Shown piece by piece: positions 1 to 9,628 of a stretch of 64,000 bases of DNA (position 1 is the stretch's first letter; each line of letters starts with the position of its first letter). Position numbers and translations under genes: made by a program. Source of the DNA: Enteroscipio rubneri (GTDB taxonomy: Bacteria; Actinomycetota; Coriobacteriia; Coriobacteriales; Eggerthellaceae); NCBI RefSeq assembly GCF_002899715.1, contig NZ_PPEK01000001.1, forward strand, positions 558,001 through 622,000, read 5' to 3'. Below the pieces are notes generated by a model. The model had not been told where the DNA came from, ran no database searches, and worked only from the letters and a program-made list of their open reading frames with translations.

Positions 1-2
1 CG

Positions 3-173
3 GGTATTACGCGCACCGTTCCCATTGCCATCTACTTCGAATGGATGAGCGGCAATATCGACGTCGCGCTGTTCTGGACAGCCGTCATTCTCGTTTTCAG
101 TTTCGTGGTCATACTGTTCATCAACCTCTGGGGTAGGCGCACGACGAAGTACCGCAGGAGGACCGAAGAATGA
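3..173 (+). CDS. modB: Molybdate ABC transporter permease, C-terminal end (partial)
   Basis: Only the last 56 codons lie in the window, ending at the TGA at 171-173. The frame reads GITRTVPIAIYFEWMSGNID and then a strongly hydrophobic segment (ALFWTAVILVFSFVVILFIN) followed by a basic tail (WGRRTTKYRRRTEE). A periplasm-facing loop, a final transmembrane helix and a positive cytoplasmic end are what the C-terminus of a ModB/CysT-type permease looks like. The TRTVPIAIY stretch matches the loop before the last helix in that family. A ModC-type ATPase follows on the same strand after about 200 bp, which supports the molybdate (or tungstate) role. The substrate cannot be told from this fragment alone. 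Confidence 0.75.
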   Translation, partial: GITRTVPIAIYFEWMSGNIDVALFWTAVILVFSFVVILFINLWGRRTTKYRRRTEE

Positions 174-187
174 TGGGCTTTTCTGGC

Positions 188-295
188 GGGTGCTTGGGCG
201 GTAGCCAGTTGCTCGAACAGCCCTGCTCGCGCGAACAGTCCGCTGGACTGTTCGGCTCGCGCGGAACTCGCTTGGCAGGTAGCGCCCAAGCACCC
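188..295. repeat. Nested inverted repeat between modB and modC
   Basis: A perfect 13-bp inverted repeat (GGGTGCTTGGGCG at 188-200, its complement at 283-295) encloses a second perfect 9-bp palindrome (GAACAGTCC at 233-241, GGACTGTTC at 245-253, 3-nt loop). The inner hairpin is flanked by near-identical GCTCGCGCG blocks at 225-233 and 255-263. The transcript could fold into one long branched hairpin in the mod operon. There is no T-tract, so it is not a classical terminator. It may stabilise or attenuate the message, or be a dispersed palindromic element. Confidence 0.7.
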
Positions 296-371
296 TTCGT
301 TCGATCATCCTTGCCGACGCTTCTTGGGATTCGCCTGCGGGAGACTCATGTAAATCGGGATGGAGCACGCT

Positions 372-1484
372 GTGAGCTTGGAAGTTAACATTCGGAAGTC
401 GTTTCCGTCGTTCGCGCTTGACGTGGAGTTTCAGGCGAGCGACGAAACGCTTGGGTTCCTCGGCGCGTCAGGATGCGGGAAAAGCTTGACCATGCGCTGC
501 ATTGCGGGCATCGAAACACCCGATGAAGGCCGCATCGTGGTAAATGGGAAGGTGTTCTACGATTCGGAGCGCAAGATCAATCTTAAGCCGCAGGAGCGCA
601 AGACTGCGCTGCTGTTCCAGAACTATATGCTGTTCCCGAACTTCACGGCGGCCGAGAATGTGGGTGCGGGCATCGGGCGCGACGTTCCGAAGGCTGAGCG
701 CAGAAGCATCGTGGAAGCGGAGCTTAAGCGCTTCGGGCTGGAGTCCTTCGCAAACCGCTTTCCCGCGCAGCTTTCCGGCGGGCAGCAGCAGCGCGTGGCG
801 CTCGCCCGCATGCTGGCAGCCCGCCCCGGCATACTCATGCTCGACGAGCCGTTCAGCGCCCTTGACGCGCATTTGAAAAGCGTGCTCGAGCAGAACCTGG
901 TCAGCCTGTTCGATGCGTTCCACGGCACGGTGCTCTACGTGAGCCATGACATCGACGAGGCGCTGCGCTTTTGCGACCGTATTGCGGTCGTCGAGAACGG
1001 CTCGATCATGGAGATCGAGACGGGCGACGATCTGGTGAACAGGCCGAAGTCGGTGGCGGGCGTCAAGCTGTCGGGCTGCAAGAATGCGACGGCGGCCGAG
1101 TACGTGGACGAGCATCGCGTCCGACTGCCGAAATGGGGTGTGGAAGCGAGCTCGGATGCCCAGGTGCCGCGCGACGTGGTGTGCCTGGGCGTCCGCGCGT
1201 TCTATCTCGAGCAGGTCGAAGGGCCGGGGGAGAACGTCTACCGCGTGCGCGTCGACCGGGTGAGCGATTCGCGCTTCGAGCGCACGGCGCTGCTGGGCTT
1301 TCTCGATCGCGACGAGACGTTCGCGCCGACGGTGAAGCGCACCGACGATGAGATGAAGTATCTGCACCAGCACCTGTTCTGGCGCATCGACAAGCTGGCC
1401 GTCTCCGCCAAGGACCTCCCCCAAGAGGGCGAGGAGCTCTGGATACGCATCCCGCCCGATAAGGTGTATCTCGTAACGCGCTAG
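372..1484 (+). CDS. modC: Molybdate/sulfate-type ABC transporter ATP-binding protein
   Basis: ATPase that powers oxyanion (most likely molybdate) import with the ModB permease just upstream. Numbering from the upstream ATG at 360: Walker A GASGCGKS at 35-42, Q-loop Q87, ABC signature LSGGQQQR at 138-145, Walker B ILMLDEP at 158-164 and switch His196. Residues after about 250 form the regulatory C-terminal region of this family. I prefer the GTG at 372 (VSLEVNIRKSF, 370 residues) because GGAG at 362-365 is 6 nt upstream, whereas the ATG at 360 has no ribosome site at a good distance. Homologues usually begin near this point. The last gene of the mod cluster in this window; moaA-moaC for cofactor synthesis follow about 6.5 kb downstream. 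Confidence 0.88.
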   Translation: MSLEVNIRKSFPSFALDVEFQASDETLGFLGASGCGKSLTMRCIAGIETPDEGRIVVNGKVFYDSERKINLKPQERKTALLFQNYMLFPNFTAAENVGAGIGRDVPKAERRSIVEAELKRFGLESFANRFPAQLSGGQQQRVALARMLAARPGILMLDEPFSALDAHLKSVLEQNLVSLFDAFHGTVLYVSHDIDEALRFCDRIAVVENGSIMEIETGDDLVNRPKSVAGVKLSGCKNATAAEYVDEHRVRLPKWGVEASSDAQVPRDVVCLGVRAFYLEQVEGPGENVYRVRVDRVSDSRFERTALLGFLDRDETFAPTVKRTDDEMKYLHQHLFWRIDKLAVSAKDLPQEGEELWIRIPPDKVYLVTR

Positions 1485-1633
1485 CAGCCGGAAGCGCGCG
1501 GGAAGCGCACGTCCGCCGCCGCCGCAAGATACGTTTCGGCGCCGGTCGAACATGCTGGGAAAGCGCACCGCATTCTCAGGCATCAGCATGACGCCAGAAT
1601 GGCGCGCCGCTGCCAATTTCTTTGCCCCTCGTA

Positions 1634-1662
1634 TTGACTGGGGGGTGGTGTAAACCTATTCT
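1634..1662 (+). promoter_or_regulatory. Sigma70-type promoter for the surface-protein gene
   Basis: TTGACT (1634-1639), a 17-bp spacer and TATTCT (1657-1662) form a near-consensus promoter, the clearest one on the + strand here. A second TATAAT lies at 1715-1720 without a good -35. The 334-bp gap 1485-1818 otherwise holds no gene I can support; the leader to the ATG at 1819 would be about 150 nt. Confidence 0.6.
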
Positions 1663-1818
1663 TGAAGGCGACCCGACGCGCTGTCCTCAAAACTATGCTT
1701 ACGATCAGGTCATTTATAATAGTATTGGTCAATTGTGGGCAGTATCGCCCTCGGCGAGGATGAGGACGGCCGCGAAGAAGCATGTGCGACAACGTATAAG
1801 CATAGAGAAGGGTACCGC

Positions 1819-4800
1819 ATGAAGGGGAAGAAACGGGCCGATCGGTCGATGGCGATCGTACTCGCCCTTGCACTGGCATTCACCATGAACGTTCCCGCAG
1901 CTGCGTGGGGCGACCATAGCAATAACGAAGATTCGCTTGGCAGCTTCGTTACGAGCGGGCAGGATGGGGTGTCGGAAGCCGATGGTTCGAGCGTGGCGGG
2001 ATCCGAAGACGAAGGCGAGTCGTCCGGTCAGCCGTCTACCGACAAGCCGACAGACGGATCCGACGTGAATGCGTCCCGCAACGCCGATCATGACGACGGT
2101 ATCTCAGGAGACGGCGGTCAGAGGTTCTCGATTGCAGGTGCGGGAGCGTTGGCGAATCGAAACGCCGTGGATTCGATCGGGCCGTTGCGCATCTTCTATG
2201 CGCTTGACGAGGGTATCGAGCAGGAAATCGGAAGCGGTTTGAACGGGGAAGAGCAGTGCGTTCTCGATGAGTTGGGTCTCGACCCAGCAGCATTCGGCGT
2301 GCTGCATCTCCGCATTTCCGCAGCAGAGGGCTATTCATTGAGCGCAGATGCCGATGTGCGCATAACGAACGTGTCGGTTTCCTGGCAGGCGGTAACAGCT
2401 GACGGCATGACTCTCTCGTACGGAATCGATCTACGCGAGGAGGGCGATGCCCTCGTGTGCGATATCCCATCGTCGCTCGTGCAGAACGTTTCCAACGGCG
2501 AGTACGAGCGTTTCGCCGTCTCATGGACCACGGATGGAGCGCCGCCGGAAATCCACGGATCGGCCTTCGGCTCATACCTGGGCTTCAACTTGTTCAAGGC
2601 GGCTGGAACGGCCAATTTCGAAACGGCCTCGCTCATGGGCGTCTATCGTGCCGAGAACGGAACGGCCATCGTGCTTGCGACCTCGGATGCCGGACGCACG
2701 ATTGCGATTTCCGACGAGGTTGCATCTGACGGAAGCCCTGCGGTTTCCGCCTTCAAAGACGTGGCGATAGTCTGCGACCACGCAGGTAATCCGTATCGAA
2801 CGGAAGTCGATGCAAACTACAGCGCGAATGCAAAGTTCGCAGTGGGCGAGGATGGCGCTGGCAATCGCACGCTCACATCGCTTGGAACCTGCACGTACCG
2901 CACCGCACAGGGCCCGAACATGGGATCGATTTCCGAAGGTCAGGTATTCACCCGCACGATGGTGGCGAGCGTGCACGGCGCGGCGTACTCGACGCTCCAA
3001 GAGGCTGTCGATGCGGCTCAAGCGGGCGAGACGGTCGTCCTGCTCGAGGACGTGCAGGAAAATGTCGTCGTGCCTGCGGGAAAGGATGTCGCGCTCGACC
3101 TCAACGGTAGAACCGTCGCGGGGCGGGCAAGCTCCGATGATTCGTACATAAACGACACGATCACCGTCGAAGGCAAGCTGGCGGTACGCGACACGACCGC
3201 CCCCGCGGCATCCGTCGTGAGCGATGACCGTCGTACGGTTTCGTATGTTGCAGGCAAGATCCTCGGCAAAGAGCCGACAGTCAGTCCTTATGCAAAGGCG
3301 CTCCACATTCAAAACGGAGGCTCGGCCACCATCGAAAGCGGTATCGTGGAATCGCAGGATAGCGATGCGGTGTTCGTGGGCAAAGGATCGATCCTCGCGG
3401 TCGAGGGCGGGTACATCCACGGTGCCGAGTTCGGCATCGGCGTGCAAGGCACAGGTGCGACGCTCAAGATGAATGGCGGCGTTGTTGTCGCCGACGACAA
3501 CGCCGCCATCGGAGGCAACGGTACCGAAGGGGACGACTATGGCGACACGTCGATTTCGATAAGCGGCGGCACCGTCATCGGCCGTATCGAAGCGGATGGG
3601 TACATCGCCTGCGGCATCTACCATCCCCAGCGTGGGAAGCTGAGCATCGCCGGTGGTACCGTCTATGCCGATGGGGGCGTCGGTATCCTCATGCGAGGCG
3701 GCACGCTGGAAATGACGGACGGTGCGGTGATCGCCAGCGGAACCGCGAGCGGCAAGGTGGGCGACAGCGCGATCGTGCAGAATTGCTACGGTGTGCACAT
3801 CGACGGTGCAAGCGGCTACTACGACGGAGCGAACAGCAAGGCGACCGTATCGGGTGGTCTGGTCGAAGCCGATGCGGGCGTTCCCGTGCTCAACCTCGCG
3901 GCGCCCGGCACCATGACCGTTCGCGGCGGCACGTTCTCCAGCGACGTGACCGCATACCTGGAGACCGGACGAATCGTAACGGAAAACGCCGATGGCATGT
4001 ACGTCGTGGAGAATGACCAGGTGGCGACTGTCACCAAGCCAAACGGGACTTCGGTGATGTATGACACCTTGAGCACGGCAGTGATCAAGGCGAGGAACGG
4101 CGATGTCGTCACATTGCATAAAGATGTTCCTGCGGGCAATGTCAAGTACGAGATCGGCTACTCGATCGTGCTCGATCTGAACGGCCATAGCATCGATGGC
4201 TCGAAGTACGCCACCGTATCCGTGAACAAGTACCAGGGCCCCATCAACGTCATTGTTAAAAACGGCACGATTTTGAATTCGACGGATGGCACCGGGGAGT
4301 TTCCGTTCGGAACCGCGATACAAGTGCGGCAGGACGTCGATCTGACGCTTGAGAACGTAGTCGTCGATACGTCTTCCGTTGCATCAGGCGTGCCTTCATA
4401 TGGCGTTCGGGTAGGACTCGGAACGAACGATTCCCGCAATCCGCGCGTGACTATCAAAGGTGTTTCGACGCATATCAAAGGGCCGGATGCGGGAATCGCC
4501 GTAATCGGCAGCAATGCGAGCGCGCCATCAAGCCTGACCGTCGAAGACGGCGTCATCGAAGGTAATAGTTTCGGTATTGTCGGCAACGGAGACTGCGACG
4601 GTACGAGCATTGCGATCAAGGGAGGCATCGTGCGTTCGACGGATGCGGATGGGTGCGCCGTATATCATCCGCAGAACGGCGACCTGACGATCTCGGAAGG
4701 CACGCTGACGGGCGCGAATGGTGTGCAGTTCTGCGGTGAGGGCAAGCTTGCCATCGAGGGCGGCAGTATCGAGGCGACGGCGAGTACGATTGAGACGCCT

Positions 4801-7800
4801 GACACGACGAAGACGGGTTCCTCGATTCCCGATGGCGCGGCGCTTTCCCTCGTTTCACGCGGCGGTGGATACGGAGCTTCGGGCACGGTGGAAGTGGGCA
4901 TTTCGGGCGGCACGTTGACCAGCAAGAATAATGCCGCCATTCAAGAGTATGCCGCTGCCGATGCAGATTCGCTCGTCAAATCGCTTTCCATCGGTCAAGC
5001 CGAAGGCGCGACTCTTAGAGTTTCCGGCGGTGTTGGCAAACTCGCGGTCTCGTTGGCCGCTCTGTCCGGCGATGCTGCGAAAGCCATCACCGGAGGCACG
5101 TTCTCCAGCGACCCGCTGGCTTATCTGGCGGAGGGTTTCGTCGCTGTTGAGGGCGGCGACGGGATGTTCGAAGTGGCGGAGAACCAAGCGGTCGAAGTCA
5201 TTGACGCGGATGGCATTTCGAAGGGCTCGTACAACACGCTCACGCGTGCTGTCGCGCAGGCTGAATCCGGCGACAAGGTGAAGCTGCTGGCAGACATAGA
5301 AGACGCGCAGCAGATCAACGTCAGAAAAGACATTACACTCGACCTGGGAGGAAAGACCTACCGGAACTCCAACGACTCGATGCCGTTCTCTGTTGTCAAC
5401 AGCTCTTTGACTGTGGAGAACGGCACGATCGAGGCCGCCAATTCCGATTCCATCGCAATCTACGTGCAGAATGCGAAACTCGTTTTAAATAACGGCGCCG
5501 CCGTCAAGGCCGCAGGCTATGGCGTGCAAGTTGGAAATATGTACCAGACAACCGGATATCGCGGCGACGCGATTATCAACGAGGGTGCTTCTGTTGAGGC
5601 TGCTCATGGGCCCGGCATATACGTAGTCGGCTACTATCCGGCGGGCGAAGCCGAAGACGGGTCGTTGTCCGATGCTCAGACTATGCGCAATACGCTGACG
5701 CTGAACGGCGGTACCGTGGTGTCGCTGGAAGGCAACAAGTATGCTGCCATTTCGGGTAATGGGAACAAGCATGGCACGAGGATCGTCATCAACAGCGGCA
5801 CCGTCCGGGCCGATAAGAACAACGCCGCCATCTATCATCCGCAGCTGGGATCGCTCGTCATCAACGGTGGCGACATCGAAGGCGGCACCGGCATCGAAAT
5901 GCGTGCTGGTACGTTGGACCTGTCGGGTGACGCCGTTGTTGCAGGAGTTCTGAAACCGACGACGGTCAATCCGAACGGCAGCGGTGGCACGACCGAAGGC
6001 GCTGGCATTGCGGTCGCTCAACATACGACAAAGCTTCCGATCGCCGTGAATGTATCGGGTGGTACGATTTCCGGGTTCTCGGCGATCTACGAAAGCAACC
6101 CGCAAGACAACTCCGTCGACGACCTTGCAAAGGTTTCCCTTTCGGTGGCAGCCGGCACGTTCAAAGCTATCAACGACGGGAAGCTTGCGGTCTACAGCCA
6201 GGACAAGGAGGACTTCGTCACCGGCGGCACGTTCAACACGGTGCTCGATACCGCGTACTACGACGAAGGTATCTACCAGCAGAACGTTCAGGATGCGGTC
6301 GACGCTCCCGGTGCCGTAGTGCCGCGGGTCTTCGCGATCGACTACATTTTGGCCGGCGGAGCGTTCGCCGGCGGCGTGCAGGCGCCCGCCTCCTATACTG
6401 CATTCTCGGATGACATCGCGCTGCCGCAGCCGACAAGAACCGGGTACGACTTCGCTGGCTGGACGGGCACCGGCCTGACCGCTCCGACCGTAGATGCGGC
6501 CATCGCAAAGGGCTCCTCGGGCAATCGTTCCTATACGGCTGTGTGGACGCCGCGCTCCGACGCGTCCTATACCGTGCATTACTACCTGAAGGGCTCCTCG
6601 TCGGCCAAGATTGCCGAGGACGCAGTCGTATCGGGTCGAATCTTCGGCGAGACCTACTCGGAACGCGCGCCGAAGATCGACGGCTATGTGGTCAACGGGC
6701 TCGATTCCCAGACGGTGACCATCGATGCCTACGACAAGGAGCTTGCGTTCTTCTACGATACGGTCGCGGCCGTTCCTGATGCGAACGTGATCGTGCAGGT
6801 CGAGCAGCCGGCGGCCGACGAATTCGCCGCGCCCGACCAGACGGTGGCCGCAGCGGCTACAGCGGGAGCCGCAGCCGTGCAGGAGATCGCCTCCGGCGAA
6901 ACGCCGGCCGGCATGTCTCCCGAAGAGGCTCAGGCTGTGCGTGACCTCATCGATGGCGCAAACGGAGCCGATGTGACCGTGGTCGTCTCCCTCAAGGCCG
7001 AACTAAAAGAAGAAAGCGTGGTCGATCCCGATGAGAAGGGTGCGATCGAGGACGTTTCGGATGACGGAGAGACGGTCGCACTGTACTTCGAGCTGTCCGT
7101 GGAGATGACCGTCAAGGTGGACGGCGGCAGCGAGAAAACGGTCCTCATCGACGAAGTCGACGAGCCGCTGCTGTTTGAGCTCAAGGTGAAACCGGACGAC
7201 ATTGCAGGCAAGAGCGCGCGCATCGCGCACGTGCACGATGGCGCGACGGAGATCATCGTGCCTGAAAGCGTGGATTACGAGCAGGGCATCGTGAGATTCC
7301 ACGCCAGCGCGTTTTCCACCTACGCGCTGCTGGCGGCCGATACGGTGACGGTCGGCTTCGAGTCCAACGGCGGTTCGGCGGTTGCTTCGCAGACGGTGGC
7401 GTTCGGCGGACGCGCAACCAAGCCGGCCGACCCGACGCGCGCAGGCTATACGTTCGGCGGGTGGTTCTCCGACGAGGGATTGACGAGTGTCTACGATTTC
7501 AATACATCGGTAGAGCGTCCGACAACGCTCTACGCGAAGTGGACTGCAGCCGGTTCGGGTAAACCGGATGATTCTGGCACTACGGGCGATCCGGGCAAGC
7601 CCGACGACACCAGCCAGCCTCCGGCTCACGTGGATTCGGGAGGAGATCAAGATTCGGCGAAGCGGCCTCCCGCTTCCGCGGCTCCGAACACGCTCGGCGG
7701 CTCGGCCTCCACCGGCGATCCGCTCGTGCTGTTCGGCACCGCGGCTGCCGTGCTTGCGGCGGCCGCGACTCTCGCTCTTGCTGCAGTCATGGTGCATCGT

Positions 7801-7821
7801 CGCCGTCGAGATCAGCGGTAG
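1819..7821 (+). CDS. 2000-residue secreted beta-helix/InlB-repeat surface protein
   Basis: Large cell-surface protein of unknown ligand. I start it at the ATG at 1819: GAGAAGGG lies just upstream and the product opens with a signal peptide (MKGKKRADRSMAIVLALALA). An acidic Ser/Asp-rich region follows. Residues about 385-1500 hold three successive modules, each opening with a (Y)xTLxxAVxxAxxGDxVxLLxD(V/I)...LDLNG-like cap (from about 385, 739 and 1129) followed by GGT/GGx rungs typical of right-handed beta-helices. Two modules share a GGTFSSD...YL...G...DGM...V joint. Then come an InlB-type B-repeat (about 1503-1555), a MucBP-like HYYLKG segment (about 1583-1648), a beta-rich region, a second InlB repeat (about 1843-1910, ending TLYAKW), a Gly/Pro/Asp linker, one membrane helix and a basic RRRR tail. 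STGDP precedes the helix, but no true LPxTG is present, so anchoring may be by the helix alone or by a variant sortase. Confidence 0.85.
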   Translation: MKGKKRADRSMAIVLALALAFTMNVPAAAWGDHSNNEDSLGSFVTSGQDGVSEADGSSVAGSEDEGESSGQPSTDKPTDGSDVNASRNADHDDGISGDGGQRFSIAGAGALANRNAVDSIGPLRIFYALDEGIEQEIGSGLNGEEQCVLDELGLDPAAFGVLHLRISAAEGYSLSADADVRITNVSVSWQAVTADGMTLSYGIDLREEGDALVCDIPSSLVQNVSNGEYERFAVSWTTDGAPPEIHGSAFGSYLGFNLFKAAGTANFETASLMGVYRAENGTAIVLATSDAGRTIAISDEVASDGSPAVSAFKDVAIVCDHAGNPYRTEVDANYSANAKFAVGEDGAGNRTLTSLGTCTYRTAQGPNMGSISEGQVFTRTMVASVHGAAYSTLQEAVDAAQAGETVVLLEDVQENVVVPAGKDVALDLNGRTVAGRASSDDSYINDTITVEGKLAVRDTTAPAASVVSDDRRTVSYVAGKILGKEPTVSPYAKALHIQNGGSATIESGIVESQDSDAVFVGKGSILAVEGGYIHGAEFGIGVQGTGATLKMNGGVVVADDNAAIGGNGTEGDDYGDTSISISGGTVIGRIEADGYIACGIYHPQRGKLSIAGGTVYADGGVGILMRGGTLEMTDGAVIASGTASGKVGDSAIVQNCYGVHIDGASGYYDGANSKATVSGGLVEADAGVPVLNLAAPGTMTVRGGTFSSDVTAYLETGRIVTENADGMYVVENDQVATVTKPNGTSVMYDTLSTAVIKARNGDVVTLHKDVPAGNVKYEIGYSIVLDLNGHSIDGSKYATVSVNKYQGPINVIVKNGTILNSTDGTGEFPFGTAIQVRQDVDLTLENVVVDTSSVASGVPSYGVRVGLGTNDSRNPRVTIKGVSTHIKGPDAGIAVIGSNASAPSSLTVEDGVIEGNSFGIVGNGDCDGTSIAIKGGIVRSTDADGCAVYHPQNGDLTISEGTLTGANGVQFCGEGKLAIEGGSIEATASTIETPDTTKTGSSIPDGAALSLVSRGGGYGASGTVEVGISGGTLTSKNNAAIQEYAAADADSLVKSLSIGQAEGATLRVSGGVGKLAVSLAALSGDAAKAITGGTFSSDPLAYLAEGFVAVEGGDGMFEVAENQAVEVIDADGISKGSYNTLTRAVAQAESGDKVKLLADIEDAQQINVRKDITLDLGGKTYRNSNDSMPFSVVNSSLTVENGTIEAANSDSIAIYVQNAKLVLNNGAAVKAAGYGVQVGNMYQTTGYRGDAIINEGASVEAAHGPGIYVVGYYPAGEAEDGSLSDAQTMRNTLTLNGGTVVSLEGNKYAAISGNGNKHGTRIVINSGTVRADKNNAAIYHPQLGSLVINGGDIEGGTGIEMRAGTLDLSGDAVVAGVLKPTTVNPNGSGGTTEGAGIAVAQHTTKLPIAVNVSGGTISGFSAIYESNPQDNSVDDLAKVSLSVAAGTFKAINDGKLAVYSQDKEDFVTGGTFNTVLDTAYYDEGIYQQNVQDAVDAPGAVVPRVFAIDYILAGGAFAGGVQAPASYTAFSDDIALPQPTRTGYDFAGWTGTGLTAPTVDAAIAKGSSGNRSYTAVWTPRSDASYTVHYYLKGSSSAKIAEDAVVSGRIFGETYSERAPKIDGYVVNGLDSQTVTIDAYDKELAFFYDTVAAVPDANVIVQVEQPAADEFAAPDQTVAAAATAGAAAVQEIASGETPAGMSPEEAQAVRDLIDGANGADVTVVVSLKAELKEESVVDPDEKGAIEDVSDDGETVALYFELSVEMTVKVDGGSEKTVLIDEVDEPLLFELKVKPDDIAGKSARIAHVHDGATEIIVPESVDYEQGIVRFHASAFSTYALLAADTVTVGFESNGGSAVASQTVAFGGRATKPADPTRAGYTFGGWFSDEGLTSVYDFNTSVERPTTLYAKWTAAGSGKPDDSGTTGDPGKPDDTSQPPAHVDSGGDQDSAKRPPASAAPNTLGGSASTGDPLVLFGTAAAVLAAAATLALAAVMVHRRRRDQR

Positions 7822-7922
7822 ATGCTCGATACGGACCAACCGGTATGGCAAGCAGGGCGCTCTGCTGCGAAGCGGGGCGCCCGCTGATTCCAAGCCGTCT
7901 GCCGCGGCATCAAGATAGTCGC

Positions 7923-7950
7923 TTGTTTCACTCCCTCCATGCTCTATTAT
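7923..7950 (+). promoter_or_regulatory. Candidate promoter for moaA-moaC
   Basis: TTGTTT at 7923-7928 and TATTAT at 7945-7950 are separated by 16 bp, directly ahead of the ribosome site GAGGAGGGAG (7961-7970). The leader would be only about 20 nt, so no long riboswitch fits here. Confidence 0.4.
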
Positions 7951-7977
7951 ATCCTCAGACGAGGAGGGAGGTGTCGC

Positions 7978-8979
7978 ATGAAGGACACCCACGGTCGCAC
8001 GATCGACTACCTGAGAATATCGCTCACGGATCGCTGCAACTTCCGATGCATCTACTGCATGCCCGAGGAGGGTGTGGATCAACTGTCCCATAAAGACATT
8101 CTGCGGTTCGGCGAAATCGTCGAGATCGCACGCGTTGCGGCGCAGATGGGCATCAAGCGCCTGCGTCTGACCGGGGGCGAGCCGCTCGTACGCAAGGGCG
8201 TGGAGCATCTCGTCAGAGAACTCAAGGACATTCCCGGCATCGAGAGCATCGCCATGACCACGAACGGCGTGCTGCTTCCCCGGATGGCCGAAAGCCTCAG
8301 GCGGGCGGGGCTTTCACGCGTCAACATATCGCTTGACACGCTCGATCCGGACCAGTTCAAGCGCATCACCCGCCGTGGCGAGCTCGAGCAGACACTCGAC
8401 GGCATCGACGCTGCGCTCGAGGCGGGGTTCGATCCCGTCAAGATAAACGCGGTGACCGTGCGCAGTCTCGACCAGGACTATCTTGCCTTCGCGAAGCTTT
8501 CGCTCGATCGGCCGCTCCATGTGCGCTTTATCGAGTACATGCCGGTGGGAGAAAGCTCCGGCACCGACGGCTGCGGCTGGGGGAAGCAGGACGTCGTTCC
8601 CAGCGAGGAATTGCGTGCGATCATTGACGAGCGCGCCGTCGAAGAAGGGCTGGGTAGGCTGCGCCCTGCGGCCAAACACCGGCCAAGCGGCTGGGGGCCG
8701 GCGAGCTATTACGAGTTCGAGGGCGCGCAGGGTACGGTTGGCTTCATCAGCCCGTTGTCGCGGCACTTCTGCAGCGAGTGCAATCGACTGCGCCTGTCCG
8801 CAGACGGCAGGCTGAGGCCGTGTTTGTTCTCGGACGAGGAGTACGACGTAAAGACTGCGCTCGCAACCGGGCGCGAGGAAGACGTGCGTCGCGTGATAGC
8901 GCAAGCTATCGGCGCAAAGCCCGACGAGCATCACGACAAGATAGGAACCGAGCGGGGTATGTCCCAGATAGGCGGCTAG
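7978..8979 (+). CDS. moaA: GTP 3',8-cyclase MoaA (molybdenum cofactor synthesis)
   Basis: Radical-SAM enzyme that turns GTP into 3',8-cyclo-GTP in the first step of molybdenum cofactor synthesis. From the ATG at 7978 (GAGGAGGGAG 7 nt upstream) it has 333 residues, the normal family size. The SAM-binding cluster motif CxxxCxxC is C20, C24, C27 in [16 protein letters not shown]. The second, substrate-binding cluster uses C265, C268 and C282 in [12 protein letters not shown] and RPCLF. The protein ends in the double glycine (MSQIGG) that MoaA inserts into its own active site. An in-frame ATG at 7939 lacks a ribosome site. moaC starts one base after the stop, so the two form an operon. Confidence 0.96.
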   Translation: MKDTHGRTIDYLRISLTDRCNFRCIYCMPEEGVDQLSHKDILRFGEIVEIARVAAQMGIKRLRLTGGEPLVRKGVEHLVRELKDIPGIESIAMTTNGVLLPRMAESLRRAGLSRVNISLDTLDPDQFKRITRRGELEQTLDGIDAALEAGFDPVKINAVTVRSLDQDYLAFAKLSLDRPLHVRFIEYMPVGESSGTDGCGWGKQDVVPSEELRAIIDERAVEEGLGRLRPAAKHRPSGWGPASYYEFEGAQGTVGFISPLSRHFCSECNRLRLSADGRLRPCLFSDEEYDVKTALATGREEDVRRVIAQAIGAKPDEHHDKIGTERGMSQIGG

Positions 8980-8980
8980 C

Positions 8981-9481
8981 ATGATCGAGCAGCACCTTAC
9001 CCATATCGACGAGCGCGGCGACGTTCGCATGGTGGATGTGTCCGCGAAGCCGGATACCGAGCGTGTGGCCGTGGCCGAGGGCTTCATCAGCATGAAGCCC
9101 GAGACGCTGGCCCTTATCATGGAAGGCGCGGCCGCGAAAGGCGACGTGCTTGCCTGCGCGCGCGTGGCGGGCGTCATGGCTGCCAAGCGCACGAGCGAGC
9201 TTATTCCCATGTGCCATCCGCTTAACATCACGAAGGCCAAAGTCGAATGCGCCCCCGTGGTTGCGAACGAGCGCCCAGACGGCCGCACGGGCATCCAAGT
9301 GACCTGCACCTGCGGAGTCACCGGTAAGACCGGCATCGAGATGGAAGCCCTCACCGCCGCGAGCGTGGCGTGCCTCACCGTCTACGACATGTGCAAGGCG
9401 GTTGATCGTGGCATGGAGATCATGGACATTCGTCTGCTGAAAAAGGACGGCGGCAAAACGGGGCTGTGGGAACGCGCATAG
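8981..9481 (+). CDS. moaC: Cyclic pyranopterin monophosphate synthase MoaC
   Basis: Converts 3',8-cyclo-GTP from MoaA into cyclic pyranopterin monophosphate, the second half of the first stage of molybdenum cofactor synthesis. 166 residues, close to the usual 160. Conserved family segments are visible: [17 protein letters not shown] near the start, [17 protein letters not shown] with M77-C78-H79-P80, and [23 protein letters not shown] with the conserved YDMCK. It starts one base after the moaA stop and is translationally coupled. No moaB, moaD, moaE, moeA or mobA lies in the window, so the rest of the pathway must be elsewhere. Confidence 0.96.
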   Translation: MIEQHLTHIDERGDVRMVDVSAKPDTERVAVAEGFISMKPETLALIMEGAAAKGDVLACARVAGVMAAKRTSELIPMCHPLNITKAKVECAPVVANERPDGRTGIQVTCTCGVTGKTGIEMEALTAASVACLTVYDMCKAVDRGMEIMDIRLLKKDGGKTGLWERA

Positions 9482-9498
9482 GAGAGCGTTCCCACAGC
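9463..9498 (+). terminator. Hairpin overlapping the moaC stop codon
   Basis: A perfect 13-bp stem (GCTGTGGGAACGC at 9463-9475, its complement at 9486-9498) with a 10-nt loop that contains the moaC stop codon. There is no T-run after it, so termination or 3' end protection is inferred. It separates moaC from the convergent SDR gene. Confidence 0.45.
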
Positions 9499-9628
9499 GG
9501 TGACGGTAGGGATATGGCCGAGAGCTTATTCGGCCGTATCGAGCGCGGTGTATAACAGAGCGTCCCTGGCGGCGAACGAGGTGCACGGCCGCAGAGCCCG
9601 ACGGACCCTGCGGCCAGTGCTCGAGACG

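Noticed and set aside
1485-1818. Molybdenum-cofactor riboswitch near the mod/moa genes
   Set aside because: No Moco-aptamer pattern is visible here or in 7822-7977, and the gap leads into a surface-protein gene.
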